In this document: piece by piece, positions 33,177 through 44,841 of the stretch
How the letters are laid out: the number at the start of each line of letters is the position of its first letter
Numbering within the stretch: the stretch's first letter is position 1
Assembly: GCA_012931725.1 (NCBI GenBank)
Contig: CM022951.1
Span: forward strand, 7,075,880-7,139,879
DNA from: Litsea cubeba
Lineage: Eukaryota > Streptophyta > Magnoliopsida > Laurales > Lauraceae
Length of the DNA: 64,000 nt
Direction: 5' to 3'
Made by a program: the position numbers and the translations under genes
The notes under the pieces: model-generated
What the model was told of the DNA's origin: nothing
Seen by the model: only the letters and a program-made list of their open reading frames with translations
The model's database searches: none

Positions 33177-34859
33177 ACAATCCTTATCAATAATGAAAGA
33201 CAAGAATTGTGATTTTTGTCTCTTTTGAAAAAATACAAACTACAATGAAAAGCAAGAGAAGGAGGATCTAACTTCTCAGGAGATTGTGGGGGACTCGTTT
33301 AGATTGACGGTCGCAAGCCATATGTAGGCTTCGCCATCATCCATGCAGATGAGAACAGAGGATGCTATTGATTCGCTTGACTTGGCTATAACCTCGGGTT
33401 TTTAGAAGACAAAGACCAAAAGGAAGTCCTATATCCAATAAAAAGCCGAGTAGACGGGCTGAAAAGCCACATCTAAGCCATTGGAGGCAGGAGGAGAAGG
33501 CAAGGACCTTGGGGGGGGGGGGTACCCCCCAAGGGACTTTTGTCACCTTGTTGCGGTGGCCGGTGTAGAACTTCTGCAGAGTTTTCTCTCTTTTTTTTCT
33601 TTCTCTGGATTTCTGATTTTTCCGTCTGCTGTCTGATGATGTTGTTGTTGTATTTTCTTCTTGGAGAGCTCTCCTATTTATAGGCTTTTAGGTAGCCTTT
33701 TAGGAGAGTTTATGGGCTTTTATTGTCATTAAGCCGCATAATGGGAGGAGTTACAAAATTGAATTGTTTATTTTGTAACTCCTTTTTCTTGGCTTCTGAT
33801 TGGCCGGAGGAGATTGAGGGCATTTAATCACCTTTAATCGCCATGATGGGAGGAGTTTCATGGGTTAAATGCCATGAATCTCTTGACTTATAACTCCCGA
33901 ATGCTTGCTTCTGATTGGGCCGTCCAAAGAAATGGATTAATGACTGTAATAAAGTTAGTCAATTAATCGCATTAAGTGGTCGCCGAGCAGCTGAAGAGTC
34001 GCGGGCCGTGCCACGTCTTTTGGAATTCTTCTGTCGATGATCATCGATGGATCTTCATGTAGATCGACATCAGATGACCATGTAATTTCAGGTGTTTGTT
34101 GCCAACAGCGGGTCGGTGCCATCTGTCCTGTCGATTTCTCGATCGGTCGGGTAGAAAGCACACTTTTTTTGGTTGACCGGGGTGGCGATCAATATTGTCT
34201 TTGATACTTTTGATGATTGACCCGTGTTTTGGACGGATGTCAGAGGACTTGGTGTCTCAAAAGCATGAATTTTGGAAAGTACCAGAGGCTGGGCTCCTCG
34301 AATCGCGAAAAAACGGCGAAAACCGGGGTTTCCGGGGCTTTCCCGGCGACCCTGGCCCAGGGTCGCAGGGGTCTGCGACCCTGGGGGGGTTTTCCCCCTT
34401 TCGTGTCCCGTTTTGCGTCCGTTTTTGCTGTTTTTTTATTCTTTTTTTCTTCTGTACTTTTCCTTGACATTTTGACCATTTATTGGCCTAATTTCTTTGT
34501 AGGAAACCTGATGAGAATCCTTGCATTTTATTTTGCAAAGTTTCCAATTTCCTGAGAAAGCCGAAGACTTTGTCGCGCAGAGCTGCCGATTTTCCGTCAG
34601 AAGCTGAAACTGGGTCAAACGATGTCGGAATGACCTGAAATTTGGTGTGAAGCCTCCTGAGCAATAAATAAGACCAACCATAGGCTTTTGTTTGAGTTTT
34701 GTAGCCGTTTGGGGTCCTATCACCTGTAGACTTGCTTTTTGTCGCGATGAAGATGTCGCGGTTTGATGTGCGGTCAACCGATGTCCGATTGACTTGAAAT
34801 TTGACAGGGAACCTATTGGAGTCATTTTAAGATGATCCATAGGTTCTGTCTTGGAAACC

Positions 34860-35041
34860 ATGGTCCCGGAGAGCTTTTGCCGCCGAGAGCTCCTTTTCGG
34901 CTGTCGGAGAAGCGAAGTTAGGCCAAATGATTTTGAAATGGCCCGAAACTATGGTCCCGGAGAGCTTTTGCCGCCGAGAGCTCCTTTTCGGCTGTCGGAG
35001 AAGCGAAGTTAGGCCAAATGATTTTGAAATGGCCCGAAACT
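34860..35041. repeat. 91-bp perfect tandem duplication in gypsy LTR
   Basis: 34860-34950 and 34951-35041 both start ATGGTCCCGGAGAGC and continue without a difference that I can see to GGCCCGAAACT. The identity suggests the duplication is newer than the element. Confidence 0.9.
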
Positions 35042-35339
35042 TCTTGTGTACTCCTCTTTTGGCTGTCTGGAAGAATCTTGCAGTTTTTGTTTGATTCTGA
35101 CAAGATTTGATTTTTGGAAGCAGCATTGCCTATTTATGGCAGGTTGCGACTTCATGTAGCTCTTTGGATCTTGAAGAGGCAAAGTGACATTTTTGGTGTC
35201 AACATTCAGGATGTCACATGCACTTTCATTTGCCAATAGTCTTTTGTGTTCTCTATTTACAAACATACAATAGTGATGGTTAAAAAAGTCGCATACTAAA
35301 TATAAGTATAGGTAATATCCAAATTAAGTAATAACGTAC

Positions 35340-37964
35340 TCTAGATATTGTTCCAGCTCAAAACTGTTATTTAAGACAAACCAATGAGCCTTGTCTATTT
35401 CCTCCTGCGTAAAAGTACATGCTCTCATCATTAAGCCAAAAGGACGAACATTTTGGGTGAACACTGCTAACCCCGTTCCACAAACACCACCATCAGCATT
35501 TCGTTATGGGCGATTGAAAGTTATTTCCATACCACCGAGATACATTGAACAAAAAGTAAGACACTCTTTGACAATATAAGCCTCAGAAATGGAACCTTCC
35601 GGATAGGCTCGATTGGTGACAAATCCCTTTAAGGTACCAAGTAGCCTGTTTAATAAATAATATTAAATGATTAAAACTACATCATGTAATATCGACTATT
35701 TAAATTTAGGTAGAAAATTACCTTTCAATTGGATACATCCATCGATATTGCACTGGCCCTCCAAGCATGGCCTCATGAGGCAAGTGAATAGCAAGATGAA
35801 CCATGACATCAAAGAATGCCGGAGGAAAAATCTTTTCCATCTTGCATAATATGAGCACTATCCGATCTTGTAGTTTCTCCAAATCCTTAACTCGTAGTGT
35901 TTTTGAGCATATCTCTTGGAAAAAATTCCCTAACTCAGATAATGTGATACATGTCTTTCAGGAGGTAGCCACGCATCCCAATAGGAAGAAGTCGTTGCAA
36001 AAGTACATGACAGTCGTGACTTTTCAAGCCCGTTAACTTATCTCCCTTTGTACTCACGCATCTTGATATGTTTGCAGCATAACCATCAGGATACTTGATT
36101 GACTTTAAGAACTCATAAAATCCATGTCTCTCCTCCAACGATAAAGTGTATGATGCTGGGGGCTTTTCGAAGGACTCATCTGCACACCTCTTCAAATGCA
36201 GTGCTAGCCTTATTTTCAGATCCTCCAAATCTTGACGTATTTTTTCTATGTCCTTGTTCTTCCCATCTATTCTCAATAGTATTCCAAGCAAAGCCTCACA
36301 TATATTTTTCTCTATATGCATCACTTCAAGGTTGTGTCGAAGCTTGAGTTTCTCCCAATAAGGAAGCTAAAAAAATGCTTTTCTTCGTCCAATTTAATAT
36401 TGGATCTCCACTTTTTCTTTTTTTGCTTGGATGCTTGCCAAATGGCTTGTATGTCCCCTTACATAGTTGTTGCAATATTTGTTCGCCCGTTAAGTCCATA
36501 GGCGCCGACCGATGGTCCACCTTACCATCAAAGAGGCGACTCCTTCGCCAAGGATGATCTTTAGGTAACCATCGGCGAGCTCCCACATAACCTAACTTAC
36601 TTCTCAATCTTTGCGATGATGCATGCTCGTTACAAACTGGGCAAGCCAAGTACCCCTTAGTAGTCCACCCTGACAAATTACCATATGCGGGGAAATCGTT
36701 GATTGTCCACATAACAGCTGCATGCATTCGAAAAGGTTGCTCTGCTGAGGCATCATAGGTGGTTGCACCACGTTCCCATAACTCCTTCAATTCGTCAATT
36801 AATGGCCTTAAGTAAACATCAATATCTCTCCCTGGTGCTATTGGTCCAGGAATAAGCAACAACATCATAGAGTAAGGCTATTTCATACATTTCCATGGAG
36901 GAAGATTGTAAGGCATAAGAGTCACAGGCCACAGGCTGTAGGAGTTGCTCATGTTACCAAAGGGATTGAATCCATCAGTAGCTAGTCCTAGCCTCACATT
37001 TCGGGCATCTTGAGCAAAATCAGGATATTGTCGATCAAAGTCCTTCCATGCCTCACCATCAGCCGGATGCCTTAGTACCCCATCATCAACTCGTTTCTCT
37101 TTATGCCATCTCATATCTGTACAAGTTATGCTCGACATAAACAACCTCTGTAACCTAGGGGTTAGCGGAAAATATCGCAAAATCTTATGAGGAATCTTTT
37201 TTCCCTTGCCATCATTTAGCTTGTATCTAGGCTCCTCACAAACCGGATACTTCTCAAGATCTGCATTCTCCTTCCAAAAAAGTGCACAATCATACTTACA
37301 TGCATGAATGGGCACATAGCCCAAGCCTAAGTCGCGTAAGAATTTCTTCGCTTCATAAATGTTGCCCGGAATATCTTGCTCACTTATAGATAGAAGTTCC
37401 TTCAATAACCCCAATAGCGTATCAAAGGACTTGTTGCTCCACTTATTCAACACCTTCACGTGAAGTAATTTAATGACAAACGATAGTAAAGTAAACTTGC
37501 ATCCGGGGTATAACTCCTGATGAGCATCCTTCATCAATTTATCAAAGTTCCGCACACTCTCTGTCTGAACATTGTCAAGCAACTCATCTAGTTCCTCATC
37601 ATTCAAGATTGTTGCCGCATAGTAATCATTAACTAAGCGTTCAATATCATCTAGATTCTCATGTTCATCTGCTGCCACTCCATCCCCAACACTTTCTCCA
37701 CTAGACTGATAGCTTTCATTTGACACGAATTGATGATTTGCAGGTATAGGTTCCCCATGGTGCACCCAAGTCTTGTAAGAATGTACTATCCCATTTTGTA
37801 TCAAGTGAAACACAACAACAACACTAACATGGAGTTCCACATTCATGCATTTTAAACACGGGCAACGAATCTTATCATCAGAACCGGAACTTCTGACTGC
37901 AATTTACCCCATCTCGGTACTCTTTGCTCATTCTATTCTTAATTGTCATCCAACTCTTATCCAT
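35340..37964 (-). pseudogene. CACTA-2 TNP2-type transposase, degraded and truncated by gypsy
   Basis: The ATG at 37964 gives MDKSWMTIKNRMSKEYRDGV, the classic start of this family. Then come KCMNVELHV, LRYFPLTPRLQRLFMSS, DGFNPFGNMSNSYS, LLIPGPIAPGRDIDVYL (Transposase_21), MHIEKNICEALLG, and the DUF4218 part ending MFGG-like and RWMYPIER. A following exon at 35340-35646 has GTLKGFVTNRAYPEGSI. Lesions: frameshift near 37880, in-frame TAG at 36878-36880, frameshift in a T run near 36,365-36,372, frameshift near 35,940 and a stop near 35,508. It is older than the CACTA-1 gene by number of lesions. An intron and then the gypsy insertion follow at 35,339 and 35,204. Confidence 0.88.
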
Positions 37965-39382
37965 ATTTGCTCACCTACAAAGTCAAGAATAGTACAGATT
38001 CTGCTAGATAAAAATATTTAGACCAAACTTCGATTTTTAAAGCAATGAGATCATTTTTTTAAAAAAATTTGTTTAGATGGTACAATCTTATATTGAATAC
38101 ATAACAACCAAAGGATTTCTTAAAAGTAAAGAGAATTTTTACTAGAACAGATGCCTTCAATGCAAATAAATAAATAAACTTGTGGAAGTATTGTCTACAC
38201 ACGTGCTACACATTCCAACAAGGTCGCGCAAGTAGTCAGTTAATAAAGAAATATGGCAAGGGTACAAAATCACTTGAAAAATATCAAACATTTCATACTA
38301 ACAATCAAAATATAATTTCATTCACTCTATTTACCACACCTAAGGAATCAATTGTGGGGCCATCACATGCATTGGTTATTTATTAGGCATCAAATGCATT
38401 TTTCTACTAAGTTTAGTCTTAATATACACATGTTCATGGTTGGTAAATTGTTATCATCATCTCATCAAGGCCCATAAAATCCATGGCTTAACATTCAAGT
38501 CGGATTGTAGCTTGCTAAACCTGACCCATTTAATTACATGCTTAACATTCAGTCCTAGATCTAGCTGACACCAAAGCACAATCCACTTTATGCATACAAG
38601 AGAAATTGCACAACCCCCTTTCTTTTCAGGTGGAAAAATGGATAATAAGATCCCCACTAGTGTTCCACATTAGGAAAGTAACCTAACATAGTTAAAATTT
38701 TAAGGCCTGGACCTAGGCACCCAGCTTAGGCATGTGTTGGGGCTTGCACATGTCCATAGTGAATCTTGTTTGGAAGTTCAACAAGCATTGAGTGTTTGCA
38801 TGCCTTAAGTCAAATAAAAACATTTACCCATTTAGCCGTTCACATAGTCCTTATTAAACCTCTTTTTTAGTTCGGGCACAGATAAACCCTGAACCCAACC
38901 CATTTCCGTTCCTAAAGATGTTAGAGCAAACATTGAATGTGCACAAGCAAACCAAACAGAACAAAGATAATCAGTCCTTCCAAGTTCCAACAATTACCCT
39001 GGCCTAGTCATTATCCAATTTTGGCCTTCTAGTAAGAGCAACCAAAGTCAATATAACACCCAGAGCTGCCACAACTTTAACAGAAGGATCCTAGCCATCA
39101 ACTATTGCTATTTGGACTTTGGAGTCAGTATGATCCCCAGGTGCAGGGATATGCATCATATCCTAAAAGCTTCTACTAGAAATACTTACATAGTAGGAAC
39201 TCAGCCACCCACCATATCATTGGTTAGATGTGTGGATGTTACCCTCTGTACTGTAAGACTGTTCCTGATCAAGCATGTGTTGTTCAGATGCAGAATGAGA
39301 CTGGACTGGGCCCAGTCAAACCCATCCCCATACAACCCTAGAATTCTGTGGGCCGAAAGTCATAGCTCTTGATTCCGAAGAG
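37965..39382 (-). other. CACTA-2 leader intron, no coding content seen
   Basis: A/T-rich sequence upstream of the transposase ATG. It begins with an acceptor-like TTTGTAG/GTGAG context just before the ATG and shows no homology or long frame I would support. Confidence 0.4.
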
Positions 39383-40434
39383 ATGGTTCAACCTCAAACA
39401 GAGAAAGAGATATGCACTGAGTACTCCAGGAAGATGAATGTAAAGTTATTTCAAAGCAAATTAAACAACAAGGTCTTGTATGCAGAAGGTGGGGAAGAAT
39501 TTGCAGACCTACTGTTTAGTCTCCTTGCCTTTCCTCTTGGTTCCATAGTTAACTGCTTGGGTGGACGTACTAGCATGGGATGTTTAGATAACTTATACAA
39601 GAGTGTTGAAGATTTGAACTTTAAGCAATATTGCATGAAATCTGTGGAATGCAAAGCCATGCTACTTGACCCAAAGCTACCACCCTATTTTGGGACTAAG
39701 AACCAACTACTACAGATTGAAGAACAAGTTCCATGTAAGCCCATCATTCTTCATCCCCTAATTCCATGATGCCTAGATATGGATATATATAGGTATGAAC
39801 ACGTTTATGGGGATTGGGGATATGACTCTACACATGGAAATTTAGGTCAACACGTTTATGGGGATTGGGGATATGACTCTACACATGGAAATTTAGTTCA
39901 AGGATACAGATATGACCGCCCTAAGTCTTTCCTTTGATCACTTTTGAATTGATGAAATTATCGTTGTTTACATTCCTTTCTAACATTTTTTTATGATTGA
40001 GAAGTAAGAAAATTAAATGAGTCTATATGAGATAATGGGCTTGTTAAGTGGGATATGCTAATCTAGTTCCCTAGAAGTATCAATATAGTATTGGGTATCA
40101 ATATGAGTGTTGTATTAGTCCGAAATAGTTACAGTGGGCTTGTACAAATATCTTGGTATCATGGGCCTTATTTGATATGCCTAGTGTTTTTATTACAGGT
40201 CCTATAGTGTTTTCTCGTCTGATGAGCCTACAATTATCCACCATGAACTAAAAGTTTCCTGATACAGTGACGGAGCTTGGAGGATCATTTGTGGCTGGAC
40301 CAGCAATGTTCATGGTAACTGACGAGTTGGTTGTGAAACCTCTTTCACCCATGTTGGGCATCTCTTTTCTTAGCAATTTCAACATCCCAGTCAGTGACAT
40401 AGAGGAACAGATTGTGTGGATGGGGGAAAAAGAG
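39383..40434 (+). pseudogene. Captured DUF674 gene fragment inside CACTA-2
   Basis: Exon 1 runs from about 39383 to 39734 with the N-terminal repeat of the plant DUF674 family (KMNVKLFQSKLNNKVLYAEG, FADLLFSLLAFPLGSIV, MGCLDNLYKSVEDL). It ends at a GTAAGC donor. Exon 2, 40268-40434, has FVAGPAMFMVTDELVVKPLS and SNFNIPVSDIEEQIV and ends at a GTAAAG donor. The strand is opposite to the transposase. The function of DUF674 proteins is not established. The family usually has two such repeats and ~450 residues, so this is a partial copy; an initiator ATG (39383 frame is GTG or ATG further in) is unclear. Confidence 0.8.
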
Positions 40435-40643
40435 GTAAAGTGAAAATATCATGTATATATTGAATTAATTCTGAATCTGCAACCAAGTGAAATCAAGCTA
40501 AATATCAGTGACTAAGTGATTTTCATAGGCTGGGCCATCCCAGATGTATGCCAAGGCAAGTGGTCTCTCAAAGTATCAAGTTAACTGTTTGAATTTGTAA
40601 CATTCCCATAGAGTGGCCTGGAGCCAGAAAACACAGACATGTA

Positions 40644-42171
40644 GGTAGCGTTTGGTTCGCTGGAATGGTTGTAGACGAGAATGGAATGGAGACTGGAATG
40701 AGTCTGGAATGGAATAAGGCAGGAATAGCATTTCCATTCCAGCGTTTGGTACGCTGAGGAATCAACTCAGTTGATTTATGTTCCTGCGTTTGGTACACTG
40801 GAATGAGTCCTGGAATGGAATAAAATTTACATAAGACTGACCAAAATACCCTTATTAGCTTTTTATCTTTAGCTCAGTCAATGTATAGATTATATTATTA
40901 TTATATAGGTGGAGCTCAAACAAGCTCTTCTATTTTATAATCTTATAATAATAATAATAATGTATAGATTATATTATTATTATATAGGTGGGGCCCACAC
41001 AAGCTCTTCTATTTTATAATCTTATAATAATAATAATATGAATTATATTATTATTATATAGGTGGGGCCCACACAAGCTCTTCTATTTTATAATATAATA
41101 ATAATAATAATGTATAGATTATATTATTATATAGGTGAGCTCTTCTATTTTATAATCTTATGATATAATAATAGATATATATTATTTATAGGTGGGGCCC
41201 ACACAAGCTCTCTATTTTATAATATTATATAATAATGTATAGATTATATTTATTATATAGGTGGGGCCCACACAGCTTCTTTATAATCTTATGATAATAA
41301 TAAATATAGATATATTATTATATAGGTGGGGCCCACACAAGCTCTTCTATTTATAATTTATAATAATAATAATATATAGATTATATTATTATTATATAGG
41401 TGGGGCCCACATAAGTTTTTCTCTTTTATAATCTTATAATAATAATAATAATAATATAATATATATTTATTATTATATAGGTGGGCCCATACAAATTCTC
41501 TTTTTTAATCTTATAATAATAATAATAATAATGTATATATTATATTATTATTATATAGGTGGGGCCCACACAATTTTTCTCTTTTATAATCTTATAATAA
41601 TAATAATAATAATAATAATAATGTATAGATTATATTATTATATTATATAGGTGGGGCAACACAAGTTCTTCTATTTTATAATATTATAATAATAATAATG
41701 TATATATTATATTATTATTATATAAGTGGGGCCCATACAAGTTCTTTATTTTATAATCTTATTATAATACTAATAATAATGTATAGATTATATTATTATT
41801 ATATAGGTGTGGCCCCACACAAGTTTCTTCTCTTTTATCTTCTTATAATAATTATAATTTAATAATAATATATATATTATATTATTATTTTATAGGTGGG
41901 GCCCACACAAGTTCTTCTCTTTATAATCTTATTATTATAATAATAATGTATAGATGTAAAAAAGGTATTGTGGTCTACAAAAAACGTAGAAATGAATGGA
42001 ATGGCCATTCCTTCCCATCCCAGATGGAATGGCCATTCCTCTACATAAGGGAATGGGATTCCGGAGGTAATGGTCATTCCGTCACTTTTTTGCGAACCAA
42101 ACGCTGTAATGACCATTCCGTTGGAATGACCATTCCATTCCGACCTTCATTACAGCGAACCAAACACTACC
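40644..42171. mobile_element. Inverted-repeat (MITE-like) element, 1.5 kb, minisatellite-filled
   Basis: The left end GGTAGCGTTTGGTTCGCTG and the inverse of the right end, GGTAGTGTTTGGTTCGCTG, match at 18 of 19 bases. GTA flanks both ends (40641-40643, 42172-42174), a candidate 3-bp target duplication. Subterminal sequence is rich in GGAATG and its complement, and the word GCGTTTGGT(T/A)CGC recurs several times near both ends. There is no coding capacity. The superfamily is uncertain: 3-bp duplications fit PIF/Harbinger, but GTA is not the usual TWA. Confidence 0.8.
40905..41955. repeat. Minisatellite, about 14 units of 57-92 bp
   Basis: Each unit starts ATAGGTGGGGCCCACACAAG, then CTCTTCTATTTTATAATC, (TAA)n, and GTATAGATTATATTATTAT. 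Unit length changes mainly through the number of TAA triplets. The GGGGCCC core is a palindrome. The array fills most of the inverted-repeat element. Confidence 0.92.
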
Positions 42172-42174
42172 GTA

Positions 42175-43210
42175 ATGTTTAAACGTTTGTGGAGTGGCAT
42201 AAGGCGTGGTTTTGTCGGGAGGGTTTTATATGTTTTATAGTCAAGCAAGAAGACCTCATTTTTGGGTCTTATGTGTTTCATAGTCAAGCAAAAGGGACTA
42301 TGTGAACAGAACAAAAAAGGGACGAAAGTTGCCATTTTTTTCTCTGTTCAGTTTGACACTTTGACCTATAGTTTATACGTATGGTGAGAAAGAAGAAATT
42401 GATATACAGTATGACAACACAAATAAAACAAATCTTTTAAGATGATTTTGCTAACTGGACACTTTAAGCATTCATAGGCACAGTTGCGGAAAAACAGGTC
42501 TAATCCACCCAATTGTCTGAGAATGCAACCAAATCAGAAGCTTGCAGACCTACCCAACTGCCAAATTGAGTCTAGAAAGAGAATTCAAAACATAGAGAGA
42601 CCCTGTATCAGATCGTTGAGATACACACTCAATTGCTATTGCTTAAGAAATAAAGCCTAAAAAAGATAACAACAAAATCCTAAATCTAAGCCTATAAACC
42701 GATTATAGAACCAGGAAAAAAAAAAAAAAACCTATGTTCATTTCAAGTAGCCAACTTTAATTTCAGATTATACAGAGAGAGAAAACAAGTAAATAAAGAA
42801 GGAGGAGGAGAAGACTTACCTTGGGGACAGACAGTTTGAACCAAGAGAGAAGAAGAAGAAGATCAGAAGAAGAGTACCGAGGGAGAGAGGGAGTGGTGTG
42901 CAGGTGCGCCGGAAAGGGGAGACAGGGGAGGAAGAAGAAGATAGGAAGGGAAGTAGGAGAGTAGATAGGGAGGAAACAGAGAGATGGGGGTCGAGGGTGA
43001 GAGAGAATAGAGAAGAAATAGAGAGCAGAGGGGGAATGGTGCGCAGGAAGAGGGAGGGGTCACCTGGTGCAGGGGAGGAGACCGGCGGCGCGAGGAGGAA
43101 GATGATCGATCTGTTGGCTGCCGGGGGCACCTTCCAACGCTGGCCAGTGCTGGCGATGAGGGTCGTGCGCCGCTGGGAGAGGTCTGGAGAGGGAGGGAGA
43201 GATAGAAATG
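42175..43210 (-). promoter_or_regulatory. CACTA-2 leader with splice donor
   Basis: On the minus strand this is the 5' untranslated part of CACTA-2. A consensus donor (CCCCAAG/GTAAGTCTTC) lies at about 42,815-42,830. It is preceded on the minus strand by CT-rich sequence (42,840-43,060), the counterpart of the pyrimidine-rich leader of CACTA-1. Short frames on both strands here are compositional. Confidence 0.5.
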
Positions 43211-43369
43211 GATGAGAGGAGATGAGAGGAGATGGGATCTGGATTGGGTTTTCCGGAGATGAAAGAGCTGCGATGTAGATGAGAGGAGATGAGAGGAGAT
43301 GGGATCTGGATTGGGTTTTCCGGAGATGAAAGAGCTGCGATGTAGATGAGAGGAGATGAGAGGAGATCG
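43211..43369. repeat. 67-bp tandem duplication in CACTA-2 leader
   Basis: Units at 43211-43277 and 43278-43344 are identical by eye (GATGAGAGGAGATGAGAGGA.., GGATTGGGTTTTCCGGAGAT..), followed by a partial third. CACTA-1 also has a tandem duplication at the matching position. Confidence 0.88.
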
Positions 43370-43479
43370 AGCATTCAGGTGGAGGTAAACAAAGAAATGC
43401 GTTAGGGATTAGAAGGAAAAGGAGAAAAGGGCTTAGAGAGGGAAAAGGGCACTGTGGAGGCGGGAGAGGGAAAAATTAC

Positions 43480-43647
43480 ATCTTTAGTGACAGTTTTTTT
43501 TGCCACCGTATCTCCTTTTTATTTGGCATTTGGTTAAAGCTTTTCCGTGACAAGCAAAAAAAATTTTATCACCTTTGTGTGCGTTCCGTGTCAACATTGA
43601 TTTTTTGTCACCAAAGGGTGTCACCAATGGTGTTTTTTGTTGTAGTG
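43480..43647 (-). repeat. CACTA-2 terminus and subterminal repeats
   Basis: From 43647 inward on the minus strand: CACTACAACAAAAAACACC, then several GTGACA/GGTGACA-type words (GGTGACACCC, TTGGTGACAAAA, ACGGTGGCAAAA). The same short words at about 43,490-43,620 are typical subterminal repeats. Confidence 0.8.
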
Positions 43648-43650
43648 GTC

Positions 43651-44651
43651 AGATGCTCACAACTTACAACACACAATGCAAGGATTCAATATGTATTTTA
43701 CATTGGCCCCCCACAATCGCCTGCCAGGGCACATTTCCATCCTTAGAGTGAGCATCATCATCATCCAGGTGGCGGGAAGTACATGTGATCCAATGGACAA
43801 TTAAATTTTGATGGATCTATCTTGAAGGTTCTGAAAAATTTTTAAAAGACTCTAGGGTGGTCTAGAGTAATATGAGACTTTCTTACTATTTCTTTAACAA
43901 TTTAAGACATTTTTTTTTTAAATTATCAAACCACGTATCAATTTATAGAGCAGCATAGAATACCAAAATATTGTGGATAAGTGCAAGATTATAATTGAGT
44001 TGTGTGGAAGTTTCTAGAATAAAATATAGAAGATTCTCATCTAGTGGGTGAGTTATAAGTTTCATGATCTTAGCCCTTTATTATGCAGAGTAGAAGTTCG
44101 GGTCGTTTATTGTTAATCTAACAAAGTTGAAGTAAGTTTGGACAAGAAATTGAGAGATCTCTTAGTTTTTGTTGTTGAACTATCATTATGGGCAATATTG
44201 AGTATATAGCGCAAGGGCAATAAAGTTGAGTATTGCATGGACTAGAATCATCTGAAATGAAGATATCCCAATTACACCTAATCTTTAAAACATAGTCATG
44301 AAGTGTGAAATTAGGCACTAAAAACTGCAAATATAACATAGGAACTAGTGCTAATGTGAATCAGGTCGTTCGATTTGAATTTGAACGCATTTAACAGATA
44401 AGGAGGCCTTACATGAAAAAAGAATAGAGTTCTAGGAAAGAACTCGGTTACTAATTCTGTAGTGACGGACGTGAGTCCTAATAAATAGTTCTGGAGTAGG
44501 TGGATTAACTTTTTAATAATGTAGTAGAGTGTGTAAGTAGAACCATGTAATAACAATTTTGGTCATAATTATATGTTTGGTAATAATTTTGATCATACTC
44601 AATTACGAATCAATTAATAGAAAACAAATTGCATGATAGAGTGGTTATAAT
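43651..44651. other. Intergenic sequence, nothing recognised
   Basis: Host flank to the right of CACTA-2: A/T-rich, with only short frames and no protein or RNA signal I would support. Confidence 0.4.
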
Positions 44652-44841
44652 TACATAGGAATTGAATACATAAGGTGGTTAAAAATGAATATCAAAAGTG
44701 AATTTTCAAAAATGAGCATCAAATAGTATCTTTTTTTTTATTTCCCCTAAGGAAAAATGTCATTTGAAGTTTATTTTTGGAAATTCACCTTTAATTAATC
44801 ATCATTTTTTATTACCTCCTTATGTATTCAATTCCTATGTA
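44652..44841. mobile_element. Fold-back MITE, 190 bp
   Basis: TACATAGGAATTGAATACAT at the left end is the exact inverse of the right end (..ATGTATTCAATTCCTATGTA). The arms continue imperfectly for about 80 bp, so the element can fold almost fully into a hairpin. TA on both sides could be the target duplication. The family was not identified. Confidence 0.75.

Larger units (their letters stand above)
32812..35204 (-). repeat. Gypsy 5' LTR, about 2.4 kb
   Basis: The boundaries are inferred: TG at 32812-32813 next to the primer site, and AACA at 35201-35204, so that on the minus strand the LTR starts TGTTGACACCAAAAATG and ends ..CATCA. Beyond 35204 the sequence is CACTA-2 intron. Internal features are four imperfect copies of TTTATAGCCGATTTTGGCG (33,090-33,176), a C/G-run palindrome near 33,510-33,535 and a 91-bp tandem duplication. 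The matching 3' LTR and target duplication (expected TTCAG, 35205-35209) lie off the window. Confidence 0.8.
35205..43647 (-). mobile_element. CACTA-2: right part of a second CACTA transposon
   Basis: The terminus at 43647, read on the minus strand, begins CACTACAACAAAAAACACC, the usual CACTA end. Inside are a purine-rich leader with tandem repeats, a long intron holding a DUF674 fragment and a MITE, and a TNP2-type transposase (37964 down to 35340). The gypsy element interrupts at 35204/35205, in an intron after DUF4218, so the DUF4216 exon and the other terminus should lie beyond the left edge of the window. The base triplet after the terminus is GTC (43648-43650). Confidence 0.85.

Noticed and set aside
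34195..34555. Plus-strand frames of about 90-112 codons in the gypsy LTR
   Set aside because: They are in a GC-rich part of the LTR, overlap each other in several frames and have no homology.
40905..41955. Regularly spaced repeats that at first look like a CRISPR array
   Set aside because: Units are contiguous, spacers are TAA runs and not unique, and this is plant DNA inside a transposable element. It is a minisatellite.
42816..43374. Several frames of 80-105 codons on both strands
   Set aside because: Purine/pyrimidine-rich leader of CACTA-2 with tandem repeats; no homology, and open on both strands because of low stop frequency.
37965..43647. DUF674 sequence as an intact host gene
   Set aside because: It lies between the transposase ATG and the terminus of CACTA-2, lacks a clear start and lacks the second half of the family. 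A captured fragment is more likely.
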